Source of the DNA: a virus
Virus record (IMG/VR): IMGVR_UViG_3300031576_000279
Location: 1-22,517 of that record
Length of the DNA stretch: 22,517 nt
Direction: 5' to 3' (one strand)
How positions within the stretch are numbered: the first letter of the stretch is position 1; each line of letters opens with the position of its first letter. Both the position numbers and the translations under genes were made by a program. The notes beneath the pieces are model-generated. The model did not search any database. It saw only the letters and a program-made list of their open reading frames with translations, and had not been told where the DNA came from. Shown in pieces: positions 14,886-21,218 of the stretch.

Positions 14886-15809
14886 TTATGATAATTGCTC
14901 CGAACTTGTGATGAATCCTTGCATTGCCTGCCACTCTTCCCATCTGTTGACCGCGTAGGAGGGAAGGTTTGCCCACGCGACTTTGTTGCCGTATGCGCTC
15001 CACTGCTTGCTTGTCAAGCAGCGCTTCCAAATCTCAATCGCGCGTGCAACTTTCTGCTCGGCGACCTCTGCCATTTGCTCGCCGTATCCCACGAAGGACA
15101 CGGCAAATGGCTCTTTGATTTCCTGCAAAATCCAAATATACCTCGCGTCAAAGATTGCGCTCATGTCGAGCGCCTTCAGGCCGCGCAGATAGAACGCGGC
15201 TTGCACGTCATACCCGTGCTGCACAATCGGTCCGCGAATGAATGCTTCCGACTCGGCTGAATCGACTGTCTTGTAATCGATGATCAGCGTGTGATCATCG
15301 GCGAGCCAGTCGGGGCGGGCGCGCATGTAGAAATTTTTGCGGCCTTCACATTCGCGCCAAATTAGCGTTTGCTCTGGTTTGCCCTTGCCCAAGATCATTG
15401 CGTTTAAATCGACGCAGAAATTTATATTCTGCCGAAAAGCTTTTACCATCTCGCCAAGCTTTTCGTAATCCGCTTCGAGCAAGGGAATCTTCCCGTCTTC
15501 CCGTGCAGCTTCGCGTGCGTCCTTCGCCGCGTTGGTGCGGAAAGAATCAAACGAAAGTTTCTCAACACGGCTCATATCGCCTTCGAGGCAGACCGCATGT
15601 GCGGCGCTGCCGATATCCATTCGTTCGTTTTCTCGCGGCTCGAAATTTTTGTTCAAGCGTGGATGTGCATGCCACGCGTGAAGCGGTGACCGTGTGAGAA
15701 GGATGTTTGCGACTGACGAACTTAACGATGGCGACTTGCAGGGATCCGCGTGGTATACCCTTGCATCAATCGTTTCGTGAATGCCGATGTCGAGACGATT
15801 TTTTTTCAT
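14886..15809 (-). CDS. RecE/exonuclease VIII-like PD-(D/E)XK nuclease
   Basis: 307 residues. The family pattern is clear: GSAAHAVCLEG (67-77, with the conserved His), a Glu in PEQTLIW near 146, RARPDWL with D167, and IIDYKT with D178 and K180, giving the metal site of lambda-exonuclease-like PD-(D/E)XK enzymes. It would chew one strand of duplex ends to expose single strands for the downstream Sak4-like ATPase. A strong AGGTGAAGTT precedes ATG 15809. The N-terminal 30 residues mention a short segment unlike the core and may guide substrate binding, which is inference. Confidence 0.82.
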   Translation of the reverse strand: MKKNRLDIGIHETIDARVYHADPCKSPSLSSSVANILLTRSPLHAWHAHPRLNKNFEPRENERMDIGSAAHAVCLEGDMSRVEKLSFDSFRTNAAKDAREAAREDGKIPLLEADYEKLGEMVKAFRQNINFCVDLNAMILGKGKPEQTLIWRECEGRKNFYMRARPDWLADDHTLIIDYKTVDSAESEAFIRGPIVQHGYDVQAAFYLRGLKALDMSAIFDARYIWILQEIKEPFAVSFVGYGEQMAEVAEQKVARAIEIWKRCLTSKQWSAYGNKVAWANLPSYAVNRWEEWQAMQGFITSSEQLS

Positions 15810-15869
15810 AACTTCACCTGACAGATTTTGATCTTGATCTTTGGAGCGGTAGCGACTTTAAAGACGACT

Positions 15870-16358
15870 TTAGCGGAGAAGCAATCTGCTACAATCCCTT
15901 TCTGCGTTGTGGTGTTGTAAAGTTATTTCCTGCGTTAGTGTTCTTATTTTTTGGTCTTCCTCGAACACAAATATTAACAATGCCGGTTTTATTCTTTCAA
16001 ATGAAAACGATCTCCCCATCGTTGTCAGACGGAATACTGCCGCTATTATTGCAGATTGATTTGAATCAATAAAATAAGTGTCGGCCCGTAAAGTCGAGAT
16101 CTCGTAGCCGACAATTTTTCCATAACTAACTATATCGCGCGGCCACGCGATATAGACGGCGTCAGCGGCTGACGCCATAGCTTTTACATCATCACTTTCT
16201 TTATTCTCCGTTAAAAAAGTGATAAATTTTTCTTTTCCCGTTTTATCCATCCTAAAAGGAACGGGAAAAAAAGTCAGCTCAGCGTCTGGTTTGACGCACA
16301 GCTTCGTACCGTACATATTTCCTCCGTAAAGCGAGATCTGCAATGGGTTTATATACAT
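15870..16358 (-). CDS. Hypothetical protein of the early operon
   Basis: 162 residues from ATG 16358, preceded by GGAG six bases upstream. A second start at 16316 follows GGAGG at a shorter distance and would remove 14 residues. The sequence is of mixed alpha/beta type (AMASAADAVYIAWPRDIVSYG; QSAIIAAVFRLTTMGRSF) with a charged, His-containing end. No motif I recognise. It lies between the SLOG and nuclease genes and is probably co-transcribed. Confidence 0.62.
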   Translation of the reverse strand: MYINPLQISLYGGNMYGTKLCVKPDAELTFFPVPFRMDKTGKEKFITFLTENKESDDVKAMASAADAVYIAWPRDIVSYGKIVGYEISTLRADTYFIDSNQSAIIAAVFRLTTMGRSFSFERIKPALLIFVFEEDQKIRTLTQEITLQHHNAERDCSRLLLR

Positions 16359-16406
16359 TTTTTTCTCCGGTTTGCCGACGTGGAATTGCGCCGGCCGTTC
16401 GATAGC

Positions 16407-16490
16407 TTATCTAAAAAATATTTCTTGGCGCGAAATGCCAAGCGAACTTAGGATCTCTTCGCCGGTTATTTTAAATTTCCCCCAATCCAA
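16407..16490 (-). other. Downstream -1 frame extension or tiny ORF after the SLOG gene
   Basis: In the -1 frame relative to the SLOG protein, an open stretch reads KITGEEILSSLGISRQEIFF to a stop at 16409-16407. It can be reached from a TTG at 16490 (27 residues) or by -1 slippage at A AAT TTA, which lies immediately before the zero-frame AAA TAA. A hairpin CTTGGC/GCCAAG lies about 30 bases further on. The peptide reads protein-like. Confidence 0.28.
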
Positions 16491-16960
16491 CCACCCCGGG
16501 TTGGCATTATAGAAAAGCCTATGCCTACTAAAGGAAACGCAAATGTTTCTATGCCATGCCCGATTGCGAGAGCTATCGTGCTCCAAGTCCCGGAGCCGTC
16601 GCTCTTCCAGCTTCGCGCCGGAACAATTTTAGTAGGGCAAGCGCGGTTTGGGAAGCCCACGCAGATTATTTTGTCTTGCGTGTGGAAATTTCCCCACGAG
16701 GCCGCGATCGCTTCTTTCACCATTCGCGTACTACGCTCCGCGAGGCCGGCGGGCGTCCGGCTAAGCTCCGGAAGTGGAGAAAATACGTTCACGTCCGATC
16801 CGATAATGATTGCATGTTTTCGCGCAACCAGATCGGTGCCTCGTGCATCTCCGACATAAAATTTGAAACCGCGTGAACCGATCACTCCGACAACTTGCTC
16901 GATAAGTTTTTCATCGCCCGCATTAAGAACGCGCGGGCCGGTAATTATGCAGATTTTCAT
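16466..16960 (-). CDS. SLOG-superfamily (YspA/DUF2493-like) nucleotide-binding protein
   Basis: 164 residues. The N-terminus is KICIITGPR, and GDARGTDLVARKHA (38-51) is the Gly-rich and Asp-containing ligand-binding signature of SLOG Rossmann-like domains. Members bind nucleotides or nucleotide-derived signals, and several have been linked to conflict systems and phages. The ATG at 16960 follows CTGGAGAAAATCA and overlaps the preceding gene by 38 bases. The end of the gene holds a slippery-type sequence. The ligand and exact role are unknown; a sensor or enzyme acting on nucleotides during infection is inference. Confidence 0.75.
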   Translation of the reverse strand: MKICIITGPRVLNAGDEKLIEQVVGVIGSRGFKFYVGDARGTDLVARKHAIIIGSDVNVFSPLPELSRTPAGLAERSTRMVKEAIAASWGNFHTQDKIICVGFPNRACPTKIVPARSWKSDGSGTWSTIALAIGHGIETFAFPLVGIGFSIMPTRGGWIGGNLK

Positions 16961-17141
16961 TGATTTTCTCCAGCGTTTGCTCGGTTTCTTCGTTTAGTGA
17001 ATCACTTTCGCGATGCTCTGCAATAAAGCGATCTAGAGCCACTTTCGCCTCTCGCATAGTCGCGAAAGGTGTCGTCTGTTCGTAATCGTTTACAAAAACG
17101 ACAAAGCCCTCGCCACGTTCTTCAATACGATTCATTTTCAT
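16923..17141 (-). CDS. Small acidic hypothetical protein, first gene of the minus-strand operon
   Basis: 72 residues from ATG 17141 (preceded by AAGTGA); an ATG at 17168 would add nine residues without any ribosome site. The first half is a short beta unit (EGFVVFVNDYEQTTPFATMR) followed by an amphipathic helix, like small DUF-type phage proteins; the second half is acidic and helical (RESDSLNEETEQTLEKINEN). It overlaps the SLOG gene. As the first gene it is probably among the earliest products. Confidence 0.6.
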   Translation of the reverse strand: MKMNRIEERGEGFVVFVNDYEQTTPFATMREAKVALDRFIAEHRESDSLNEETEQTLEKINENLHNYRPARS

Positions 17142-17259
17142 AGTTTCACTTGTGTTATTTTTGCACATGTTAATTTGTCACACTCCGCGCCAACCGGAGA
17201 GCGCAGGGTATGACGTTAATTAAAATTTATTCTCATTTAACTTTTTCACAACTATATCT

Positions 17260-17276
17260 TGCTAATTCTGTGCCAA
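17260..17276 (-). promoter_or_regulatory. Sigma-54-like promoter candidate for the early operon
   Basis: On the minus strand, TTGGCACAGAATTAGCA keeps the GG and GC pairs 12 bases apart and matches the -24 element TGGCAC exactly, with one change in the -12 element (TAGCA for TTGCA). It lies about 120 bases before ATG 17141. A TATAGT overlaps the downstream side, so a weak sigma-70 promoter cannot be excluded. Confidence 0.35.
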
Positions 17277-17325
17277 AAAAATAGCAACGTAGAATAACAA
17301 CTTAACTCAAATTCAACACACTTCT

Positions 17326-17342
17326 ATTGTATAAAATACAAT
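17326..17342. promoter_or_regulatory. Perfect dyad, operator candidate
   Basis: ATTGTAT-AAA-ATACAAT is an exact 7+3+7 inverted repeat in the divergent region, the size and shape of a dimeric repressor site. It overlaps a TATAAA-type sequence. No repressor gene is recognised apart from the Fis-like protein. Confidence 0.45.
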
Positions 17343-17517
17343 CGCTGTAGAAAAAAAACACGTGTAAATTTCGCACATGCCGAAATGAAACGCGCGATTA
17401 CGGCACGCCGTTTGTTCGCCCTCCCTCTCCCCTTCTGCTAACTAAGTACCTATCCGTTATAGGGGCATGTAGGGGCGATACACGTGGCAAAATGACACAC
17501 CCCCTTTTATTGCCAAG

Positions 17518-17623
17518 TTTTTAATATAAATAAACGAAGTCACCTTTAAAGTTTTAATATAAATAGAGCTTCATCCTCCTTTTCCTTGTTTTTGATCTTA
17601 TATAAATGACGCAAGCACCTTCG
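17518..17623 (+). repeat. Three TATAAAT boxes with related flanks
   Basis: TATAAAT occurs at 17525, 17558 and 17601, each preceded by TTTT-rich sequence (TTTTTAATA, TTTTAATA, TTTTGATCTTA) and followed after about ten bases by CACCT or CCTCCT. The third copy resembles 9305-9335 (TTTTGATCT, ATATAAAT, GCACCT). They may be serial promoters or binding sites. Confidence 0.5.
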
Positions 17624-17834
17624 ACGCGCTCTTGTTCTTTGCGGAGCCTCGTTCGACATGCAGCATAGGATGTTCATTTTGCATTTGATGCTCAGGGTTA
17701 GGTTCACAGCCATAACGGATGCAAAAAAGAACCGCTGAAGAATTTGAGAATAGACAGATTTAAGCACGGTGAGATTTTCCGCTCTACGCTCTTATAAAGC
17801 CGGAAGGGTACGAGGCGACGTCGAAACGACACTA

Positions 17835-17859
17835 TCGGGGAAGGAATCTCCTTCCCCGA
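17835..17859. repeat. Perfect 11-base-pair hairpin next to the T-less tract
   Basis: TCGGGGAAGGA and TCCTTCCCCGA are exact complements separated by only ATC. There is no T-run immediately after it on either strand, so it is not a clear terminator. It ends 27 bases before the T-less tract begins. Confidence 0.75.
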
Positions 17860-17886
17860 CTTGAGCAATTTTATTAATGGCCGCAT

Positions 17887-18592
17887 AAAAAAAACCGGCC
17901 CGCCAGCCAAACAACAGCCAGCGGACCGGAAAGCACTCAGCCCCGAACCAACACCCAGCCCGGACAGCGGAACCACAACCCACGCCAGACCGAGCACGGC
18001 CGGCCAAGAGGAACGAACCGCCCGAACCCACGCGACCAACGCCAGCCACAGCGCCCGCACCCGCACCGCGAACAAGCGAGAGGCCCACGCGCGCCCCCCA
18101 CGGCACAGCGCCCGCACCGGAAAGCACGGGCACCGCACCAAGCACAAACGAAGCGCACCAGCACAACGCGCTCAGCAGCCACGAGCCACCCCCGCCCCAG
18201 GCCAGCACGGAGCAAAAGGACCAAGCAAACGGCCGACCCGAAAGAACGAGGCCGGACCGCACCGGAAGGAAAGCCAGCCCCAGCGCAGAGACACGAACAC
18301 CAGCGCGCCACGGCCAGACCCGAGCGACCGCACACGCGCCACCGGACGGAACCAAACACCGGGCGCCAGAACACCCAAACGCGCGGCAACGGCAAAGGCA
18401 ACCGCCCGCCCGAACGAATCACAGCGCACAACGAGCAACGAACCGCGACGGGAGAGACCAACCGAACACGGCAGGCCAGCCAACCGCCACACGAGAGACA
18501 ACAGCCACGAAACGGACACAGCGCACCTCCGAAAGCAAAGACAGCCCGCAGAGCACCGCACCGGCACTCACCGGCACGCGGCCCCCGCAGGC
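17887..18592. other. Thymine-depleted tract of about 706 bp (adenine-depleted on the other strand)
   Basis: The plus strand here has only five T (17937, 18172, 18419, 18528, 18568), including uninterrupted T-free runs of 234 and 246 bases. By hand count 17941-18540 has A 187, C 252, G 158, T 3. Flanks on both sides have ordinary or T-rich composition and the borders are sharp. Since every stop codon contains T and A, all six frames are open; the 252-residue plus frame at 17861-18619 and long minus frames, including one at 17937-18887, follow automatically. The 17861 frame starts at a TTG without a ribosome site and would give a basic low-complexity protein with some preference for C at third positions, so coding is possible but unproven. 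Confidence 0.9.
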
Positions 18593-19113
18593 ATTTACAC
18601 GGACGCGCGCGGGTTTTAGCAAAATTTTGTTCTGTTCGCATATAAAGATGTCCTGTCGGCTGCGCGGCGATTATAATTATTTTTTTTCGCGTGTTTTTAA
18701 CCCCGTAAAAACCAATAGCTTTGTTTTTTTTCTTGAGCGTGAGAATCAAGTTTATTGCGCCTTTCGTGAGGGCGTTTCGCCCGCGCTGGAGCAATAACCC
18801 CAAGATGAAAAGCCATTGAGTTTTTTGTTTGCGGGGTAACGCGAAAAAAAACACCACAAAGTTAGCCGCGCAAGACGCAGGACACACCTTTAAAAAAGCG
18901 AACGGAATAAAATTTTGTCGCTCTACCGCGCGCGTTTAACGGGAAACTGCGGCGGCGGCGTCACGCTAAGGATTGGTTCATTCGTTTTTGGTTACTTATG
19001 ATTTGAGGTTTTGTTAATTTTGCATCACAGGGCTGATTGCTACCCGTATGTTTGGATTTGCGTGATATCTGTTTGGATCAACACTGGCTTGATGAAATTG
19101 TATCACATTCTTC
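18593..19113. other. Right part of the control region, no supported gene
   Basis: 521 bases rich in T-runs and small palindromes, for example CAAAATTTTG near 18620 and AAAATTTTG again near 18910. TTTGGAT occurs twice around 19050-19076. A minus-strand frame enters from the T-less tract, but it has no ribosome site and no protein-like pattern. I see no RNA gene apart from the hairpin listed separately. Confidence 0.5.
18752..18797. repeat. Two-level hairpin in the control region
   Basis: TTATTGC (18752-18758) pairs with GCAATAA (18791-18797), and inside it GGGCG-TTT-CGCCC (18770-18782) forms a second stem. No T-run follows. It could be an RNA processing site or a protein-binding cruciform. 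Confidence 0.45.
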
Positions 19114-19142
19114 TTGACTTCGAATCGCGAACGTGCTATATT
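19114..19142 (+). promoter_or_regulatory. Sigma-70-type promoter of the replication operon
   Basis: TTGACT (19114-19119), a 17-base spacer, and TATATT (19137-19142). It is the best -35/-10 match I saw in the window. It gives a leader of roughly 150 bases before the replication gene. Confidence 0.8.
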
Positions 19143-19188
19143 GAAAGCATCGTAAGCGCTTGCCAAGGCGTGAGCGATTGACGAAATA

Positions 19189-19289
19189 GGTGTGAATTTT
19201 ATCGAGATCCCTGATCGGGGCTTGTCTCCAAGTCGATTTTCACACCGTCGATGAAGAGTTGGCCTAGCCCCGATCAGGGATTTTTATTT
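19189..19289 (+). promoter_or_regulatory. Attenuator-like leader with mutually exclusive hairpins
   Basis: ATCCCTGATCGGGGCT (19207-19222) and AGCCCCGATCAGGGAT (19266-19281) are perfect 16-base complements followed by TTTTTATTT, which makes an intrinsic terminator just before the ribosome site at 19292. A second stem, GGTGTGAA (19189-19196) with TTCACACC (19239-19246), would trap the 5' arm of the terminator in its loop. The two folds therefore compete, as in transcription attenuators and riboswitches. The ligand or trigger is unknown. Confidence 0.6.
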
Positions 19290-19301
19290 CTGGAGATGGC
19301 G

Positions 19302-20228
19302 ATGGATATTCATGTTCTTAGAAATTTGGTTATGAGGTACGGAGCCGAGTTGAAACTTACGTCGGTTGAGAAGGAATGCTTGTGGCACCTTCTCGATCAT
19401 GATCATGACGGCAAGGGTTATTGTTACCCGAGTGCGTTGCGCATTTCAAAACGGATGGGGATATCGCATCGTTACGCGCAAGCCGTGATTGATCGACTTG
19501 CGAAAAAGTATAATCTGATTTCGATCAATCATCGGGTTGGAACGTCGAATCAATATCGTTATCACGGTGCGATGAAGGCTCTGACGCCGATGCTGCAGCG
19601 AGAGTTGGGTAAGGGAAAGAAACGTGTTGAGCGATCAGAAAAGCAGCTCGATTTGTTGAATTCGGCCAGCAAAACCTACGATCCACAGATCGTACCCCCA
19701 TACGATCCACAGATCGTACCCCCTACGATCCACAGTTCTACCCCCCTACGATCCACAGATCGTACTAACTCTGCAAGTGAACACTTCAAAGAGAACTCTT
19801 CTATCTTAACTCCCGTCGTAGAGAACTTTGATTGTCTTTTGGAATATTGGAATGACATGGCAATAATTGTTCATACGATTGCACCGCGGGACGAAAAGGC
19901 TGATTCCGGCCGCCGAAGTTTTTTTGAAGCTGTTAGCAAACGTCTTGCTGAAGGGCATACATGGGATGATTTACGACAGGCGATTCAGAATTATCATGAC
20001 GTTTTGGTTTCAGACGAACACCGGTTTAATTTTCGTTGGACGATAACGCAATTTATCAATCGCGGCTTCGATCAATTTCTTGATCGCAAAACCGCATGGG
20101 AAAATTACAAGAAATCGAATTTTGAGAAGAAAGGAAACTCGTATGCAGAGCAGCAAGCCCAATCCCTCAAACGATATCGCGAAGCTGTCGCCTTCTGCGA
20201 AAGAGAAGATCGTGAAGTATCTCAGTGA
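19302..20228 (+). CDS. Replication initiator with internal iterons (lambda O-like)
   Basis: 308 residues from ATG 19302, six bases after TGGAG; the longer frame from 19251 would run through the terminator stem and is unlikely. Residues about 18-75 form a winged helix-turn-helix (LTSVEKECLWHLLDHDHDGK; GISHRYAQAVIDRLAKKYNL) of the HTH_36 kind used by phage and plasmid replication proteins. Four iterons lie in the middle of the gene (codons 126-155), and a helical C-terminal domain (residues about 180-275) may load a helicase. Lambda O has the same plan: DNA-binding N-terminus, origin iterons inside the gene, and partner-binding C-terminus. It is controlled by the upstream attenuator-like leader and promoter. 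Confidence 0.8.
   Translation: MDIHVLRNLVMRYGAELKLTSVEKECLWHLLDHDHDGKGYCYPSALRISKRMGISHRYAQAVIDRLAKKYNLISINHRVGTSNQYRYHGAMKALTPMLQRELGKGKKRVERSEKQLDLLNSASKTYDPQIVPPYDPQIVPPTIHSSTPLRSTDRTNSASEHFKENSSILTPVVENFDCLLEYWNDMAIIVHTIAPRDEKADSGRRSFFEAVSKRLAEGHTWDDLRQAIQNYHDVLVSDEHRFNFRWTITQFINRGFDQFLDRKTAWENYKKSNFEKKGNSYAEQQAQSLKRYREAVAFCEREDREVSQ
19677..19764. repeat. Four iterons, probable replication origin
   Basis: TACGATCCACAGATCGTA occurs exactly at 19677-19694, 19701-19718 and 19747-19764, with a degenerate copy at 19724-19740. Each is a hyphenated palindrome (TACGAT and ATCGTA arms), and spacers are runs of C. Starts are 24, 23 and 23 bases apart. Because 23 is not a multiple of three, the encoded peptides differ, so the DNA itself is conserved. 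Confidence 0.85.
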
Positions 20229-20766
20229 AAATTTTTTTCGTGTTGGGAAGCCGTTGCCGTCGCAGGATTATTTTGATTCGGCGGCATTGACTTGGTTTCC
20301 TGTGATTTCGTTTATCCCTGTAGCGATGTGGGACAAATGCTATCAGGATGCCGTTGCGAATTTGCCGGAAGGAGAATTTGTTACGGCCCACAGGATTAAA
20401 GCGGCGTGGCCCCGTGTCAAGGCCGCGAATACCACAAATATGTTTGAGGCTGGGCGGCATTATGAAATTCGAACGTGTCCCCGCTGCGGCCGGCAGTTCG
20501 TCGGATTGACGCAGGCGTCGTCTGACATCATCGTTGATCGCCGTTGTGCTGTGAGTGATCAGCATTGTGTTCCGTGCCCGCGATATCTTTTAGAGTTGCA
20601 CGGTGTTCGCGGTGCGAGATTGACGATAGATCAGATGCATGAAGTTCAAGCATTTTTGCCTGAGCAGCCGACCGCGTCAAGCATGGAGTGGGTGAAACAA
20701 AATGTTCGTGTTGGTGGTGAAGTTCAGGCGTGGCAAAAACAATTGTTGCAAACCTATGAGAAATGA
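20143..20766 (+). CDS. Zinc-ribbon protein of the replication operon
   Basis: 207 residues from ATG 20143, preceded by AAGGA; it overlaps the initiator gene by 86 bases. The first 100 residues are helical and hydrophobic, like a replisome-loader type protein (DYFDSAALTWFPVISFIPVA). A zinc ribbon follows, with C112-x2-C115 (TCPRCGRQF) and C142-x2-C145 (HCVPCP), plus C135. The end is helical and acidic. By position it may be the partner of the initiator, such as a helicase loader, in analogy to lambda P, but there is no sequence proof. Confidence 0.7.
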   Translation: MQSSKPNPSNDIAKLSPSAKEKIVKYLSENFFRVGKPLPSQDYFDSAALTWFPVISFIPVAMWDKCYQDAVANLPEGEFVTAHRIKAAWPRVKAANTTNMFEAGRHYEIRTCPRCGRQFVGLTQASSDIIVDRRCAVSDQHCVPCPRYLLELHGVRGARLTIDQMHEVQAFLPEQPTASSMEWVKQNVRVGGEVQAWQKQLLQTYEK

Positions 20767-20950
20767 ATTACCTTTGTTCGTTAATCCGTCCGCGCCGTTC
20801 TTACGCATTGTCCGGCGCGACGGAACTTTTTTTGATGTGGAGTTGTCTTGTCAATATGCGAAAGAAACCAGTTGGCAAGTTTGTAACAAAGTTATTGCCC
20901 AAGAAGGCGCGCAAGAAGCGCAGTCGAGGGAGACCTTTCGAGCCGGGTAA
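20756..20950 (+). CDS. Small hypothetical protein overlapping the start of the terminase small subunit
   Basis: 64 residues, ATG 20756, overlapping the preceding stop. It reads as protein-like in its first 50 residues (LPLFVNPSAPFLRIVRRDGT, then ELSCQYAKETSW). In contrast, the competing frame from 20763 reads poorly until 20856, which supports this frame over a long upstream extension of the next gene. It overlaps that gene by 95 bases. Ribosome site is weak and function unknown. Confidence 0.5.
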   Translation: MRNELPLFVNPSAPFLRIVRRDGTFFDVELSCQYAKETSWQVCNKVIAQEGAQEAQSRETFRAG

Positions 20951-21218
20951 CCCGTGGCGATTTCCTGATGGGGTGTCAGGAAATCCGGGCGGCCGGAAGC
21001 GCCTGATTGATGCGCATACGGCTTCACTGGCTACCGTGGACACATTAACAGGAAAAACGGTTGCAGAATTGATTTCTGAAAAAATGTGTACCTATATTTT
21101 GACGTTGCCTTTGAATGAAATGGACCGCTCGGCTTCGATTGTTCGTGAATTGCGTCAAGGAACCGAAGGCGATACAGTTCACACACCGGATAGTTTGCAA
21201 GTAGTGATTGACCGATGA
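20856..21218 (+). CDS. Terminase small-subunit candidate, DUF5681-like
   Basis: 120 residues from ATG 20856. Residues 1-22 are strongly basic, followed by RGRPFEPGNPWRF then DGVSGNPGGRKR, the signature of DUF5681-type proteins found just upstream of large terminases. The rest is helical (TLTGKTVAELISEKMCTYIL; ASIVRELRQGTEG). TerS proteins recognise the packaging site and regulate TerL. The stop overlaps the TerL start (ATGA), indicating coupled expression. The frame is open to 20763, but those codons look non-coding. The basic start is likely to bind DNA. Confidence 0.72.
   Translation: MRKKPVGKFVTKLLPKKARKKRSRGRPFEPGNPWRFPDGVSGNPGGRKRLIDAHTASLATVDTLTGKTVAELISEKMCTYILTLPLNEMDRSASIVRELRQGTEGDTVHTPDSLQVVIDR

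Larger units (their letters stand above)
17169..17834. other. Left part of the divergent control region
   Basis: 666 bases with no supported gene. It is AT-rich near 17200-17370, then has small palindromes such as ACGGC-AC-GCCGT (17400-17411), a CCTAT/ATAGG hairpin near 17449-17463 and repeated TATAAAT boxes. A minus-strand frame at 17546-17767 lacks a good start. A further minus-strand stretch near 17600-17720 reads protein-like but has no clear start and resembles part of 9390-9560. Confidence 0.55.

Noticed and set aside
17887-18592. Diversity-generating retroelement variable region
   Set aside because: Adenine loss on one strand recalled such elements, but no reverse transcriptase, template repeat or target gene is seen, and the tract is far longer than usual.
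17792-18887. Long minus-strand frames (316, 187, 147 and 131 codons) across the T-less tract
   Set aside because: The minus strand has almost no A there, and all stop codons need A, so long open frames are automatic. They have no ribosome sites and no domain patterns.
19677-19764. CRISPR array
   Set aside because: Four short palindromic units with spacers of only C are iterons in a replication gene, not repeats with unique spacers.
20763-20855. Longer terminase small subunit from 20763
   Set aside because: The extra codons read poorly, while another frame over the same bases reads as protein.
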